Shown: positions 25,987 to 35,128 of the stretch, one piece after another
How the letters are laid out: each line of letters begins with the position of its first letter
How positions within the stretch are numbered: position 1 is the first letter of the stretch
DNA from: Pseudovibrio sp. Alg231-02
GTDB taxonomy: Bacteria; Pseudomonadota; Alphaproteobacteria; Rhizobiales; Stappiaceae
DNA: 64,000 bases
Direction of reading: 5' to 3'
NCBI RefSeq assembly: GCF_900143565.1
Contig: NZ_FREX01000001.1
Location: 945,068 to 1,009,067 of the forward strand
The notes under the pieces: generated by a model
Seen by the model: only the letters and a program-made list of their open reading frames with translations
What the model was told of the DNA's origin: nothing
Database searches by the model: none
Made by a program: the position numbers and the translations under genes

Positions 25987-27306
25987 TTAGTCCGCCGGAG
26001 TTTCTGTTGCTTCAACTTTCAAGCCGAAGCCTTCAAGGCCAACATAGTGGCGCTCACGCGATGCAATAACCCGGATGGAATTGGCTCCCAGATCTTTCAG
26101 GATCTGCGCACCGAGACCAACTTCGCGCCAGTCTTCAGACCGGCCTTGAGCGGAATCGTGTTGCTCATGCTCAGCAGCTTCCAGATTATCACGATGACGG
26201 TTGGACTTGCTTGCGACGCCTACCGCACCTTCACGCAGGTAAACAATAATGCCTCGGCCTCGTTCCGCAAAGTCTTCCATGATTGCTTCCAGAGGTTTGG
26301 TTTGCCCAAACACATCATCTAGAACGTTTTCCAGATGGAGCCTGACCGGAATATCCTGACCATCACGCACGTCGCCGTAAACCAGCGCCAAGTGGCCAAC
26401 ATTGTCGAACGGAGTAGAATACACGATGGCACGTGCCTTGCCTGCTGTTGTCTCTACATCGAACTCGTCGATACGGCTCACAAGGTTTTCATGACGCTGA
26501 CGCCATGCGATGAGATCCGCGACAGAAACCATTTTCAGGTTATGCTCACGGGCGAAGTCTTCAACCTGCTCACCGCGCTTTACGGTGCCGTCATCGTTGA
26601 CCAACTCACTGATGACGCCAACTTCCGGCAGACCAGTCAACTTACACAGATCGACTGCAGCTTCCGTGTGACCGGAGCGCATGAGGACGCCGCCCTCTTT
26701 TGCGACCAATGGGAAGATGTGGCCCGGACGGACGAAATCAGCTGCGCCAGCATTTGGATTGGCAAGGCCACGAACTGTTGCACAGCGCTGCTCAGCTGAA
26801 ATGCCTGTTGTCAGGCCTGGCGCATAGTCAACGGAGACGGTGAACGCAGTCGCCAGTGGAGCGTCGTTGTTGGCGACCATCGGCTCAAGGTGCAGGCGCT
26901 TTGCTTCTTTCAGCGTCATTGGAGCACACACGATCCCGGAGGTGTGACGGATGATGAATGCCATCTGCTCAGGGGTGATCATGTTGGCTGCTACAATGAG
27001 ATCACCTTCGTTTTCGCGATCATCATCGTCGGTTACAACAACCATCTCGCCGTTTTCGAAAGCGCGCAGGGCTTCGGCTACTCTTGTTTGAGACACGACG
27101 TACTCCTTGTTTTCTTTTAGTCCGAGAAAATCGTTGGGGGTCACCTGATGGCCCGTCGCTTCAGCGATTTTTTGGGCCATTTCTCGAGAAATCCATGCGC
27201 TTGGGTCATTGCACAGAGCCGTTACAGATGCAGGAGACAAACCAGCGCGGCGTGCAAAGGCACTCCTGCTTTCACCAGCGTCTTCTAACCATTCAGTCAA
27301 GCGCAT
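25987..27306 (-). CDS. ribB: 3,4-dihydroxy-2-butanone-4-phosphate synthase with N-terminal HTH and degenerate RibA domain
   Basis: 439 residues in three parts. Residues 1-62 form an Xre-like helix-turn-helix (SRSAFARRAGLSPASVTALC). Residues about 72-275 are RibB, making the 4-carbon riboflavin precursor from ribulose 5-phosphate: DDDDRENEGDLIVAA, RHTSGIVCAP, RPGHIFPL and MRSGHTEAAVDL hold the acidic and His catalytic residues. Residues about 285-435 match GTP cyclohydrolase II in fold (FAERGRGIIVYLR), but the zinc cysteines of the ECxxGDxxxSxxCDC region are gone (LENVLDDVFGQTK), so it should not be a cyclohydrolase (RibBX type). Start ATG 27306 has AAGGGG upstream. No FMN riboswitch is visible. 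Confidence 0.9.
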   Translation of the reverse strand: MRLTEWLEDAGESRSAFARRAGLSPASVTALCNDPSAWISREMAQKIAEATGHQVTPNDFLGLKENKEYVVSQTRVAEALRAFENGEMVVVTDDDDRENEGDLIVAANMITPEQMAFIIRHTSGIVCAPMTLKEAKRLHLEPMVANNDAPLATAFTVSVDYAPGLTTGISAEQRCATVRGLANPNAGAADFVRPGHIFPLVAKEGGVLMRSGHTEAAVDLCKLTGLPEVGVISELVNDDGTVKRGEQVEDFAREHNLKMVSVADLIAWRQRHENLVSRIDEFDVETTAGKARAIVYSTPFDNVGHLALVYGDVRDGQDIPVRLHLENVLDDVFGQTKPLEAIMEDFAERGRGIIVYLREGAVGVASKSNRHRDNLEAAEHEQHDSAQGRSEDWREVGLGAQILKDLGANSIRVIASRERHYVGLEGFGLKVEATETPAD

Positions 27307-27434
27307 AATCCTAGCCCCTTGGCCTTGCAATTTTCAGTGATACTGAAATCGCGCTTTTGAACTCGGAAATCAAGGGGCAAATCGAAAAAAGCTTGCCGCT
27401 TTCTACCTAGGTCGTATCTGTGGGTGATCTTGAG

Positions 27435-27617
27435 GTGAATAAACGGTTTGCGGCTTTGTACGAACACGCTCGATTGCATGCTTTGGGCCTGCCCCGAGTT
27501 CGCAAACTGATCAAAGAAGCACTTAAAGCACCACATGGCCTTCCATGCAGTGTTGAACCAGAGTTCCCGATAGTCGGGATGAGCAAGGCGGCAGGCAATA
27601 CCTGCGCTGTTTGTTAA
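27435..27617 (+). CDS. Possible small hypothetical protein, 60 residues
   Basis: Open frame from GTG 27435 (or GTG 27420) encoding a helical basic start, RFAALYEHARLHALGLPRVRKLI, and a C-terminus with three Cys ending TCAVC. It is divergent from ribB and may share the 130-bp promoter region. The ribosome site (TTGAGG) overlaps poorly and no family is recognised. It could instead be a fragment of a decayed gene. Confidence 0.3.
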   Translation: MNKRFAALYEHARLHALGLPRVRKLIKEALKAPHGLPCSVEPEFPIVGMSKAAGNTCAVC

Positions 27618-27907
27618 GTTAGTTTCTTCGGCATTGGCTACACGCCTTGCCCGGGCTTTCTTGTAATGAACAACGTCGCCTCTTTTGCCTATAAGGCACG
27701 ATAGCCGGTTTCCCGGAAAGAAAGTGGCTTATCCAGACACGTTTCCATGCCCAAACAGTTCCTCCGTCTTTGACAGACACATCTGCAAAAGTGGATTTCT
27801 CCATCCGGTACATCTGCATCCGTCGCCGCGTGATACCCTATAGTCCTGGGCCCTTCCCCTCAAACCATGCGGTCACGTTTGAAGTTCGGTTCACCGGACC
27901 ACTGAAA

Positions 27908-27945
27908 GGTGCGTTACGTCTCCCAATAGCCCAACCCAGCCTACG
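27908..27945. repeat. REP-like element GGTGCGTTACG...CCCAACCCAGCCTACG
   Basis: The paired phrases GGTGCGTTACG and GCCCAACCCAGCCTACG are typical of short REP-like sequences scattered in many proteobacteria. It sits in the 450-bp non-coding part (27618-28064) of an islet between ribB and aroC. I see no gene in the rest of that stretch. Confidence 0.4.
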
Positions 27946-28064
27946 ACAAACTGACGGTCGCTCCGCCAGCAGCCCGTTACGTAGGCATAAGTTCAGAATA
28001 TGGGATGAATTCAGGAGGGGAATAAGTTTTATGGAGACAGCTGCATGCTTGAAGCTCTTAAAAA

Positions 28065-28433
28065 TTAAGCCTCAACATGCAGCTCAGCATGGGCTTTCTT
28101 AGAAGTTGTTGCAATCTCTAAGCTTGTCAGAGCACTCAGCGCTTGCTTCGCTTCAGCTACGGTTTCGGGGTCATCCTCATGGAGATCAATGATTTCTTGT
28201 AGTTTTTTCTTTGATTTAGAGATCTTCCAATCAGCAATTTTATCTCTGAAAATCGCTCCTAGCACCTCCCAAAGTTGAGCCAATAAGATGGTAATAGCCG
28301 GGGCAAATATGAGAAGGATAGATTTGACTGTGCCGTCTCCGATCAGGCTAAACAATGAAGCTAAAATCGTACCAGTCCCGGCTGCACCAGCAGCGGTGGC
28401 TTTATTTTTCAGCCCGGCCTGCTCATCAGCCAC
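28065..28433 (-). CDS. Hypothetical membrane protein, downstream member of an overlapping pair
   Basis: 122 residues. Ala/Gly-rich start, one long or two short membrane helices (about 16-32 and 36-62, ILLIFAPAITILLAQLWEVLG), then a charged helical tail with SKSKKKLQEIIDLHEDD and a C-terminal stretch. Start is GTG at 28433, inside the end of the upstream gene (GTGGCTGA overlap of 8 bases), with GAGG 8 bases before it. This overlap implies translational coupling and a joint product. No family recognised. Confidence 0.55.
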   Translation of the reverse strand: MADEQAGLKNKATAAGAAGTGTILASLFSLIGDGTVKSILLIFAPAITILLAQLWEVLGAIFRDKIADWKISKSKKKLQEIIDLHEDDPETVAEAKQALSALTSLEIATTSKKAHAELHVEA

Positions 28434-28671
28434 CAGGTCGCCTCACATCCAGCTCGCCGCTCGCCGTTCCTAGAGTAGTCAAAATCTCCTCAATTTCTGC
28501 TTTTGTGATCTTATCAATGTTTTGAATCGCCAAGCGCTTATCTCCAAGCTCTTTCCCGAATCTCACATCGATAGCCCGGCTTTCAGCCAGACCTCGCAGA
28601 CTTGTAAAAACAGAAAAACTCAAGCCGAGGAGTCCAATTGCCAATCCTGACACTGGAATAAACAATTCCAT
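28426..28671 (-). CDS. Hypothetical membrane protein, upstream member of an overlapping pair
   Basis: 81 residues: a single N-terminal membrane helix (about 4-24, IPVSGLAIGLLGLSFSVFTSL) and a soluble helical part with DKITKAEIEEILTTLGTASGEL. A strong ribosome site, GAGGAAG, lies 3 bases before the ATG. The soluble part loosely resembles the tail of its partner (both have a short acidic helix followed by a T/S-rich helix). Unknown function; the pair lies between riboflavin and chorismate genes with which it has no evident link. Confidence 0.55.
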   Translation of the reverse strand: MELFIPVSGLAIGLLGLSFSVFTSLRGLAESRAIDVRFGKELGDKRLAIQNIDKITKAEIEEILTTLGTASGELDVRRPGG

Positions 28672-28784
28672 ATTCTTCCTCGCGACTAGGTCAATTCATA
28701 AAACTATGGAGTAAACCTAGTTAACGTAAGGGAAAAATACAACCCAAGGTAATTGGAGGTATAATCGGCCCGCTTTCCGGCCTC

Positions 28785-29876
28785 TTAGCGTTCGCCGCAC
28801 TGGCCTCTGTCACGCAGGACATGGTCAGCCAGAACACAGGCCATCATGGCTTCTCCAACCGGGACTGCGCGGATGCCAACGCAAGGGTCGTGACGACCTT
28901 TGGTCATTACATCCACCTCTTCCCCGCTGCGAGTGATGGATTTGCGTGGTGTCAGGATGGAAGAGGTTGGCTTTACAGCAAAGCGCACGACTACCGGCGC
29001 ACCGGAAGAGATGCCGCCCAGCACGCCGCCTGCCTGATTGGACAGGAAGTCAGGCTTGCCATCTTCGCCCATACGCATCTCATCAGCGTTTTCTTCACCA
29101 GTCAAACATGCTGCTTCAAAACCGTTGCCGATCTCAACACCCTTCACGGCGTTGATGGACATCATGGCTGATGCGAGGTCCTGATCAAGCTTGCCGTAAA
29201 GCGGAGCACCGAGCCCCACCGGGACGTGCTCAGCTACCACTTCAATCACGGCACCAATTGAAGAGCCTTCCTTGCGGATGCCATCGAGGTATTCTTCGAA
29301 GAACTTGGCAGCTTCCGCATCCGGGCAGAAGAACGGGTTGTTGCCCACCTCGTTCCAATCCCAGTTGTCGCGATTGATCTTATGCGGGCCCATCTGGACC
29401 AGAGCGCCGCGGATCAGGATGTTTGGAATGACTTTGCGCGCCAAACCACCAGCAGCTACACGGGATGCTGTCTCGCGTGCTGATGAGCGACCACCACCGC
29501 GATAATCACGAATGCCATACTTGGCATCGTAGGCGTAATCTGCGTGGCCCGGACGGTAGCGCTCTTTGATTTCGGAGTAATCCTTGGAGCGCTGATCAGT
29601 GTTCTCGATCATCAGAGAGATGGGCGTGCCGGTCGTACGTTGTACGCCGTCTTCATCCACCATCACACCGGAGAGAATTTTGACCTGATCCGGTTCGCGG
29701 CGCTGGGTCGTAAACTTGTTTTGCCCCGGCTTGCGCTGGTCCAGATACACCTGAATCTCTTCTGCTGTGATTGGAAGCAGAGGCGGACAACCATCGACAA
29801 CGCAGCCAAGCGCTGGTCCGTGGCTTTCGCCCCATGTTGTTACGCGAAACAGATGACCAAAGGTGTTGTGGGACAT
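28785..29876 (-). CDS. aroC: Chorismate synthase
   Basis: 363 residues. The enzyme converts EPSP to chorismate using reduced FMN. Signatures are [48 protein letters not shown] and the C-terminal [15 protein letters not shown] with the conserved His, Asp and Arg. Length and ends match the family. It is transcribed alone or with upstream FabMG-like gene after a terminator; no aromatic-pathway partner adjoins. Confidence 0.97.
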   Translation of the reverse strand: MSHNTFGHLFRVTTWGESHGPALGCVVDGCPPLLPITAEEIQVYLDQRKPGQNKFTTQRREPDQVKILSGVMVDEDGVQRTTGTPISLMIENTDQRSKDYSEIKERYRPGHADYAYDAKYGIRDYRGGGRSSARETASRVAAGGLARKVIPNILIRGALVQMGPHKINRDNWDWNEVGNNPFFCPDAEAAKFFEEYLDGIRKEGSSIGAVIEVVAEHVPVGLGAPLYGKLDQDLASAMMSINAVKGVEIGNGFEAACLTGEENADEMRMGEDGKPDFLSNQAGGVLGGISSGAPVVVRFAVKPTSSILTPRKSITRSGEEVDVMTKGRHDPCVGIRAVPVGEAMMACVLADHVLRDRGQCGER

Positions 29877-29930
29877 GTTCTAGCAGTTCACTTTTAGAGC
29901 ATGAGCACGCCCTGTCCGGCTGACTCTCTT

Positions 29931-29951
29931 CAATCAAACGGAACGCGCTCT
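29931..29951. repeat. Interspersed repeat half-element CAATCAAACGGAACGCGCTCT
   Basis: Nearly identical to 39073-39100 (ATCCAACCAAACGGAACACGCTCT). In Hyphomicrobiales this sequence is one arm of longer palindromes that often precede the ATCCGAAAACC core. It sits in the 355-bp gap upstream of aroC, which also holds the terminator at 30144 and no gene. Confidence 0.55.
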
Positions 29952-30143
29952 GAGAATTCTAGTGGTTTTAGGTGGGTTCAGGCGAGAGGTCAATTGAGAG
30001 CCTTGCAGCACTTGCGTAATTTTCCCGAATGAACAAACTGGATTTAGGCTTGTTCCCAGATTCAGGACTGTAAATGGGGGATCTCAAGGCGTGAAAAGCG
30101 CATTCAGGCACCGCCATTTTAATGCGTAAGCTCAAATTCATAC

Positions 30144-30182
30144 AAAAAGCCCGAGCAACGTGGTGGTCACGTCCCCGGACTT
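30144..30182 (-). terminator. Terminator of the FabMG-like gene
   Basis: Bulged stem (30148-30153 with 30176-30181, and 30058-type inner pairs 30158-30162 with 30168-30172), then CTTTTTG on the minus strand. It is 50 bp beyond the stop at 30232. Confidence 0.7.
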
Positions 30183-30231
30183 TCCTCATTCATTCAAACT
30201 TTTCATAGAGAACGTTGGCCCTGGATAAACC

Positions 30232-31551
30232 TTAGGCGCCGTGTTCCTGAATAAGTCTTTTTGCAACCAGATCATGGTCCAGCCACAGAGCCGGGCCTTC
30301 TGGCTGGCTGGCTTCGCCAAACATGAGCATGCCAGTTGCTGCAACAACATGCTGGCTGAGTTCATCGCTGACCAGAACGTTGCGCTCTTTATGCAGGTCT
30401 ACGATTTCCTGCGAGGTGCCAACAGTCTTGTCTACCTGCTCCGCTGAGTTTGGCATTGGCCAAGCTTCGAAGTTGTAGAACGGCTGCATTGCCTCACTGG
30501 TCTGGTAGTCGGATACCTTTTGCAGCACCTCTTCCAGAGACGCTTCCGGCTTGAGCATGCCTTCGCACTTCTGCCAGAGTGCATCCACCCATGCGCCACC
30601 ACCTTCTTTCTTGAAGGCTTGCAGCAGTGGCAGGAGAGACAGCTCGATGCCAGCAAACACGTCTGAAGAGTTGGTGCGGATTTCAGGGCAGTTGAACACT
30701 GTTGCCTTCACGCCGTCTTTCCACGCGTCTTCAGCAAACTTCTCCAGAGCCATTTTAGCGTAGCCCTGCGTGTAGTTGGTGTAAGTCTGCCAGCGATACT
30801 CGTCCTCGATCAGGATGCGAGTGCCGTGATAGCCATATGCGGTGTAGCGCACTTCGCCGCCAGCAGCTTCCACGCGGTCGCGGAGCGTCTTACTGGCTTC
30901 CAGCAGGTAACCGAAGCTGTTTGCGGTGACTTCCTCGAAGTTTTGCAGGATCAGTTTGCCCAGATCACTCTCGATAAGAGACTGAGACGGCATGTAGCGT
31001 GCACCGCGGCCTTTATAGATGCGGTTCGCGATTGCCATAAACACTTTTGCACGCGGAATACCGCCTGCCATTGTGTGGGCGAAGAAGACGTTCTTACCCG
31101 CTGGGATCATGGTATCCAGCTGGTCCATGACCTGAGAAAGAGCGTCTTTAAACCGGTTGGAGCCAAGACCGCGGCAGATCTCAACATGATCCCAGTCGAG
31201 CTTGTGGTCCTGCCAGTCTTTAATGGTCATTTCGTTGACCAGATCAGTCGGCGTCGCTGTGCCTTCCGGTGCATCCAGTTCAAAACCCGCACGCAGAGGT
31301 ACGTTGATGATTTTGCCGCCCAGATTGGCTTCTGCTTCAGTGAGCTCTTCTGGTGTCAGGGCGCGTGGCTTGTTGTTTTCATCGGGACGACCGACAGTAA
31401 TGCCGATCACAGTCATCCCGGCTGCCTTTGCCTGATCGATCAAGCCAGTCGCATATCCGCGACCAAAAAGTTCGCCGAAGAGTACGAAGACATCGCCCTC
31501 TCCAAAAACGGTATTGCTGCTGATTGCCTTGAGTGGTCGAGACGTCTTCAT
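30232..31551 (-). CDS. FabMG-like enoyl-reductase family protein (putative)
   Basis: 439 residues. The N-terminus has a Rossmann-like start (GDVFVLFGELFGRGYATGLI, TVIGITVGRPDENN). A family block KIINVPLRAGFELDAPEGT and EICRGLGSNRFKDAL follow. I believe this matches the family named after the metagenomic triclosan-tolerant enoyl-ACP reductase FabMG, but I recall it only moderately well. A classical Tyr-x6-Lys motif is not obvious to me. The true fabI gene lies 1.2 kb upstream on the same strand, separated by a histidine phosphatase. Start ATG 31551 has GGAAG 8 bases upstream. The 350 bp upstream (31552-31901) hold no gene. Confidence 0.6.
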   Translation of the reverse strand: MKTSRPLKAISSNTVFGEGDVFVLFGELFGRGYATGLIDQAKAAGMTVIGITVGRPDENNKPRALTPEELTEAEANLGGKIINVPLRAGFELDAPEGTATPTDLVNEMTIKDWQDHKLDWDHVEICRGLGSNRFKDALSQVMDQLDTMIPAGKNVFFAHTMAGGIPRAKVFMAIANRIYKGRGARYMPSQSLIESDLGKLILQNFEEVTANSFGYLLEASKTLRDRVEAAGGEVRYTAYGYHGTRILIEDEYRWQTYTNYTQGYAKMALEKFAEDAWKDGVKATVFNCPEIRTNSSDVFAGIELSLLPLLQAFKKEGGGAWVDALWQKCEGMLKPEASLEEVLQKVSDYQTSEAMQPFYNFEAWPMPNSAEQVDKTVGTSQEIVDLHKERNVLVSDELSQHVVAATGMLMFGEASQPEGPALWLDHDLVAKRLIQEHGA

Positions 31552-31901
31552 CAAGATCTTCCAAAAAGTTTAAGAGTGTCGAGATTTCATAGGTGAGCGT
31601 TCTGCTCTTGTTGCCTAAAAATAACGAGTTACAACTGATTTAGGTAGCCTGTTTAGCTGGTCTTTATGCAGATTGTAGCAAAGCACTCCAAAATGTCGTG
31701 GACTGCCTTTGCTGTAGTATTCACTTTATGTGTCACAGTTTATCGCTGACGCAAAAACCTGATCAATTTAACGACCAGGAAATGCGTTGTAAGCCCCCAA
31801 TCTTAAAGGCTTGGTACAGCGCTGGACGTGAGAGCACGCATTGATGCGCCCATTAATCAGAATGGACCTGCGTGTCTGCGAGGTCTTTTAGACAGCGAGC
31901 T

Positions 31902-32528
31902 TTAGATCCACGCCTCAGAACCATCTCGCCAGAGAAGGAACTGGTCTTGTGGCGTCTCCAGATCCGGGATTTCTGCGGGTGCATATCCGCAGAGCAAACC
32001 ACGCAGTACCCGCATGACCACGCCGTGTGCAACGATGATCATGGGATCCTTTTGCTCTGACATCCAATCGAAGATGCGATCAGAGACCATTTTGTAGCTC
32101 TCCCCTTCGGGATGCACATAGCCCCATTTATCTTCGCGCCGCATGCGAACCACTTCAGGACGCTCAACCATCATTTCAGGAACCGTCATTCCCTCCACGT
32201 TGCCAAATGTGATTTCACGAAGGCGTTCATCCACTTTGTAGTCGTATGGGTCGAGCCCCATTTCCTTGCGCAGAATTTCCATGGTCTCCCGCGCGCGGAT
32301 CATGGGTGAGCTGACAAAGATGAAATCATCTGCGGTCTTGCCAAGGTCTGGGAGGAAGTCCTTCATCACCATACCGTTGCGCCGGGCCTGCTTGCGACCG
32401 GTGTCGTTGAGCGGAATATCCTGACCGCCCTGCATACGCCCTTCCAGGTTCCAGTCTGTTTGTCCATGACGGACATACAGAAGCGGAGTTGGTGTGGTTT
32501 TCGCAAGGGGCATCAACGAGCCAGTCAT
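31902..32528 (-). CDS. Histidine phosphatase family protein (phosphoglycerate-mutase-like)
   Basis: 208 residues. RHGQTDWN holds the phosphorylated His and its Arg, SSPMIRARETMEIL the second Arg, FGNVEGM the proton-donor Glu, and VAHGVVMRVL the second His. This places it in branch 1, including GpmB- and CobC-like phosphatases. The substrate is not readable from sequence. ATG 32528 is preferred (AGAAGG upstream) over 32561. In related genomes a member of this family stands between fabI and aroC, as here. Confidence 0.88.
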   Translation of the reverse strand: MTGSLMPLAKTTPTPLLYVRHGQTDWNLEGRMQGGQDIPLNDTGRKQARRNGMVMKDFLPDLGKTADDFIFVSSPMIRARETMEILRKEMGLDPYDYKVDERLREITFGNVEGMTVPEMMVERPEVVRMRREDKWGYVHPEGESYKMVSDRIFDWMSEQKDPMIIVAHGVVMRVLRGLLCGYAPAEIPDLETPQDQFLLWRDGSEAWI

Positions 32529-32674
32529 TCCATGGGCCTTCTGCAGGAGATTAGTCGGCAACCGTTTTGTAGCGGCTTCTTACGAGGTACATGTGTCATT
32601 CCTCGTTAGAAAACAACAGTTATGCACACATTCTTGATTTAAGTCATATGTACCTTTACCAGCCTCTTAAGCGC

Positions 32675-32701
32675 AAAAAGGCGCTCCAAGAAGCGCCTTT
32701 T
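32675..32701 (-). terminator. fabI terminator
   Basis: Perfect 10-bp stem (32676-32685 with 32692-32701), 6-base loop, TTTTT on the minus strand. Confidence 0.9.
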
Positions 32702-32725
32702 CTCAAACCTAATTGCTGAAGCAAT

Positions 32726-33538
32726 TTAGACGACGGAGATATCCGGGGCGTCTACTGCCTTCATGCCAACCACATGGTAGCCGCTGTCAACGTGGTGAGT
32801 TTCACCAGTGACAGAGCGGGACAGGTCGGATGTGAGGTAGAGAGCAGAGTTTCCAACATCATTGATGGTTACGGTTTCACGCAGTGGTGCGTTGTACTCG
32901 TTCCATTTGAGGATGTAGCGGAAATCGCCGATACCAGCTGCTGCCAATGTTTTGATTGGACCTGCAGAAATCGCGTTCACACGGATCTTCTTAGGACCAA
33001 GATCAACCGCGAGATATTTGACGCTTGCTTCCAATGCAGCCTTTGCAACGCCCATGACGTTGTAGTTTGGCATGACCTTCTCAGCACCGTAGTAGGTGAG
33101 AGTTACAATGGAACCACCTTCGGTCATCAGCTTTTCTGCACGGCGGGCAACGGATGCCAGCGAGTAGCAGGAAATCTGCATTGTCTTTGCAAAGTTGTCT
33201 GCGCTGGTATCCAGATAACGGCCAGTCAGTTCTTCTTTGTCAGAGAAAGCGATCGCATGAATGACGAAGTCGATCTTGCCCCATTTTTGCTCCAGAACTT
33301 CAAATGCTGCATCAATGCTTGCTTCGTTCGTAACGTCACAATCACCTACAACAAGTGCATCGAGCTTTTCTGCTAATGGTTCAACACGCTTCTTCAGCGC
33401 TTCACCCTGATAGGTGAGTGCGATTTCAGCTCCGGCATCGTGTAGTGCTGTTGCAATACCCCAAGCGATGGACCGATTGTTGGCCAGTCCCATGATGAGA
33501 CCACGTTTGCCGGCCATCAATCCTTGCGCTTCTGCCAT
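32726..33538 (-). CDS. fabI: Enoyl-[acyl-carrier-protein] reductase (NADH)
   Basis: 270-residue SDR-fold enzyme of fatty acid elongation, the triclosan target. Motifs are GLANNRSIAWGIA (cofactor loop), DVTNEASID, HAIAFSDKEEL, and the active-site Tyr-x6-Lys, Tyr in PNYNVMG and Lys in AKAALEAS. Substrate-loop AGPIKTLAAAGIGDF is intact. Start ATG 33538 (MAEAQGL) has CAGGAG 6 bases upstream; the frame is open to 33562. Transcribed alone. Confidence 0.96.
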   Translation of the reverse strand: MAEAQGLMAGKRGLIMGLANNRSIAWGIATALHDAGAEIALTYQGEALKKRVEPLAEKLDALVVGDCDVTNEASIDAAFEVLEQKWGKIDFVIHAIAFSDKEELTGRYLDTSADNFAKTMQISCYSLASVARRAEKLMTEGGSIVTLTYYGAEKVMPNYNVMGVAKAALEASVKYLAVDLGPKKIRVNAISAGPIKTLAAAGIGDFRYILKWNEYNAPLRETVTINDVGNSALYLTSDLSRSVTGETHHVDSGYHVVGMKAVDAPDISVV

Positions 33539-33712
33539 GTTTTTCTCCTGAGTGAATATCACTTAATCTAGTGAACAGCCCCAAAATGCTATGGCATACT
33601 GTTCATTTGGCTTCAAGCCGTCGAAAAAAGTCCAATCAGACATGGACGTGTTCTTGCGCTCCCATTATCTGATAGTTAGAGCCAGATCAACTTCCAACAC
33701 TGCGACGGAAAC

Positions 33713-35125
33713 ATGACTATTCCAAATTTGGTGAACGCGTTTCAAAAGATCATTGGGGACGCAAATGTGCTTGTCAGCGACCATGACAAGGCCCCATTTC
33801 TTGTTGAGTGGAGGGACAAATTTCGAGGCGCCACTCCCATGGTGCTGCGGCCCGGTTCCACATCAGAGGTTGCAGAGTGCGTGAAGCTTGCGGCTCAGCA
33901 CGGTCTTACTGTGGTTCCACAGGGTGGCAACACGGGTTTGGTTGGGGGGCAAATCCCTAATCCAGATGGTAGCGAAATCGTGCTATCCCTTTCTAGATTA
34001 AATAAAATTCGCCACATCGACCCTGAAGGTTATACGATGGTAGCAGATGCAGGCGTTACGCTGCAGGCTGTTCATGACGCGGCTGAAAAGCATGATCGAT
34101 TGTTCCCTTTGACGCTCGCTTCGCAAGGTTCCTGTGAGATTGGTGGCAACATTGCAACCAACGCCGGAGGCACTGCCGTCCTGTCCTATGGGAACACGCG
34201 AGATCTTGTTCTCGGGCTTGAAGTTGTGCTCGCAAATGGTGAGGTCTGGGAAGGGCTTCGGACCCTGCGCAAAGACAATACCGGTTACGATTTGAAACAA
34301 TTATTTATCGGCTCAGAGGGCACTTTGGGGATCATTACGGGTGCCAGCCTCAAATTATACCCAGCTCCGGCGTCGGTGGAGGTGGCTCTGGTCGCGCTAG
34401 ATTCGCCTGCTAAGGCACTTTCACTGTTTTCATTGGCAAAAAGTCACGCCGGGAACATGCTCACTGGATTTGAATTGATGCCGCAATCCGGCATGCAGTT
34501 CGTTTGTGAGCATATGGAACAGTCGCGCTATCCGTTCGAAGAACAGCATCCATGGTATGTGCTCATCGAGATCTCAGCGGGTACAAAAGACATTGACATT
34601 GTCAGCCTGACAGAGACCATCTTTACTGAGGCTTTTGAGGCTGATCTGCTGCGTGACGGATTGCTGGCGCAGAGTAAAGCGCAGGCTGCTGACTTCTGGC
34701 GGTTGCGGCATGGGCTTTCTGAGGCACAGAAATTTGAGGGCGGATCCATCAAGCACGATGTCTCTGTGCCTGTTGCAAAGGTTCCCGAGTTTCTGGAAGA
34801 AGCGATCGCCGCTGTTAAAGAGGCTGTGCCGGGATGTCGTCCGGTTCCGTTTGGCCATATGGGCGATGGCAACATCCATTTTAACATCACCCAACCGAAG
34901 GATGCCAACAAAGCCGAGTATCTTGCGAAATGGGATGATGTGAACCGTGTCGTGCATGGGATTGTTGCCAGTTACAACGGCTCAATCTCTGCAGAGCATG
35001 GCATCGGCATTTTGAAGCGTGATTTGCTGGCAGAGGTAAAGAGCGCCACAGAGATGAACATGATGCGCTCTGTTAAGAAGGCTCTCGACCCGACGAACAT
35101 GTTCAATCCGGGCCGCGTTCTCTAG
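33713..35125 (+). CDS. FAD-linked oxidase, D-2-hydroxyglutarate/D-lactate dehydrogenase type
   Basis: 470 residues. FAD-binding PCMH domain with VVPQGGNTGLVGGQ and EIGGNIATNAGGTAVLSYGNTRD (FAD pyrophosphate loop), and a C-terminal FAD_oxidase_C domain ending with SAEHGIGILKRD and DPTNMFNPGRVL. The GHMGDGNIHFN block holds the metal/His site. These enzymes oxidise D-2-hydroxyacids (D-2-hydroxyglutarate, D-lactate) and pass electrons to ETF or quinone, so the ETF-QO gene at 55-57 kb may be its outlet. Convergent with the following SDR gene with only 3 bases between. Confidence 0.9.
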   Translation: MTIPNLVNAFQKIIGDANVLVSDHDKAPFLVEWRDKFRGATPMVLRPGSTSEVAECVKLAAQHGLTVVPQGGNTGLVGGQIPNPDGSEIVLSLSRLNKIRHIDPEGYTMVADAGVTLQAVHDAAEKHDRLFPLTLASQGSCEIGGNIATNAGGTAVLSYGNTRDLVLGLEVVLANGEVWEGLRTLRKDNTGYDLKQLFIGSEGTLGIITGASLKLYPAPASVEVALVALDSPAKALSLFSLAKSHAGNMLTGFELMPQSGMQFVCEHMEQSRYPFEEQHPWYVLIEISAGTKDIDIVSLTETIFTEAFEADLLRDGLLAQSKAQAADFWRLRHGLSEAQKFEGGSIKHDVSVPVAKVPEFLEEAIAAVKEAVPGCRPVPFGHMGDGNIHFNITQPKDANKAEYLAKWDDVNRVVHGIVASYNGSISAEHGIGILKRDLLAEVKSATEMNMMRSVKKALDPTNMFNPGRVL

Positions 35126-35128
35126 ACA

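Noticed and set aside
27307-27435. FMN riboswitch upstream of ribB
   Set aside because: I looked for the conserved RFN segments on the minus strand and found none.
27770-28102. 110-codon frame in the ribB-aroC islet
   Set aside because: Crosses a REP-like element and overlaps the end of a better-supported minus-strand gene.
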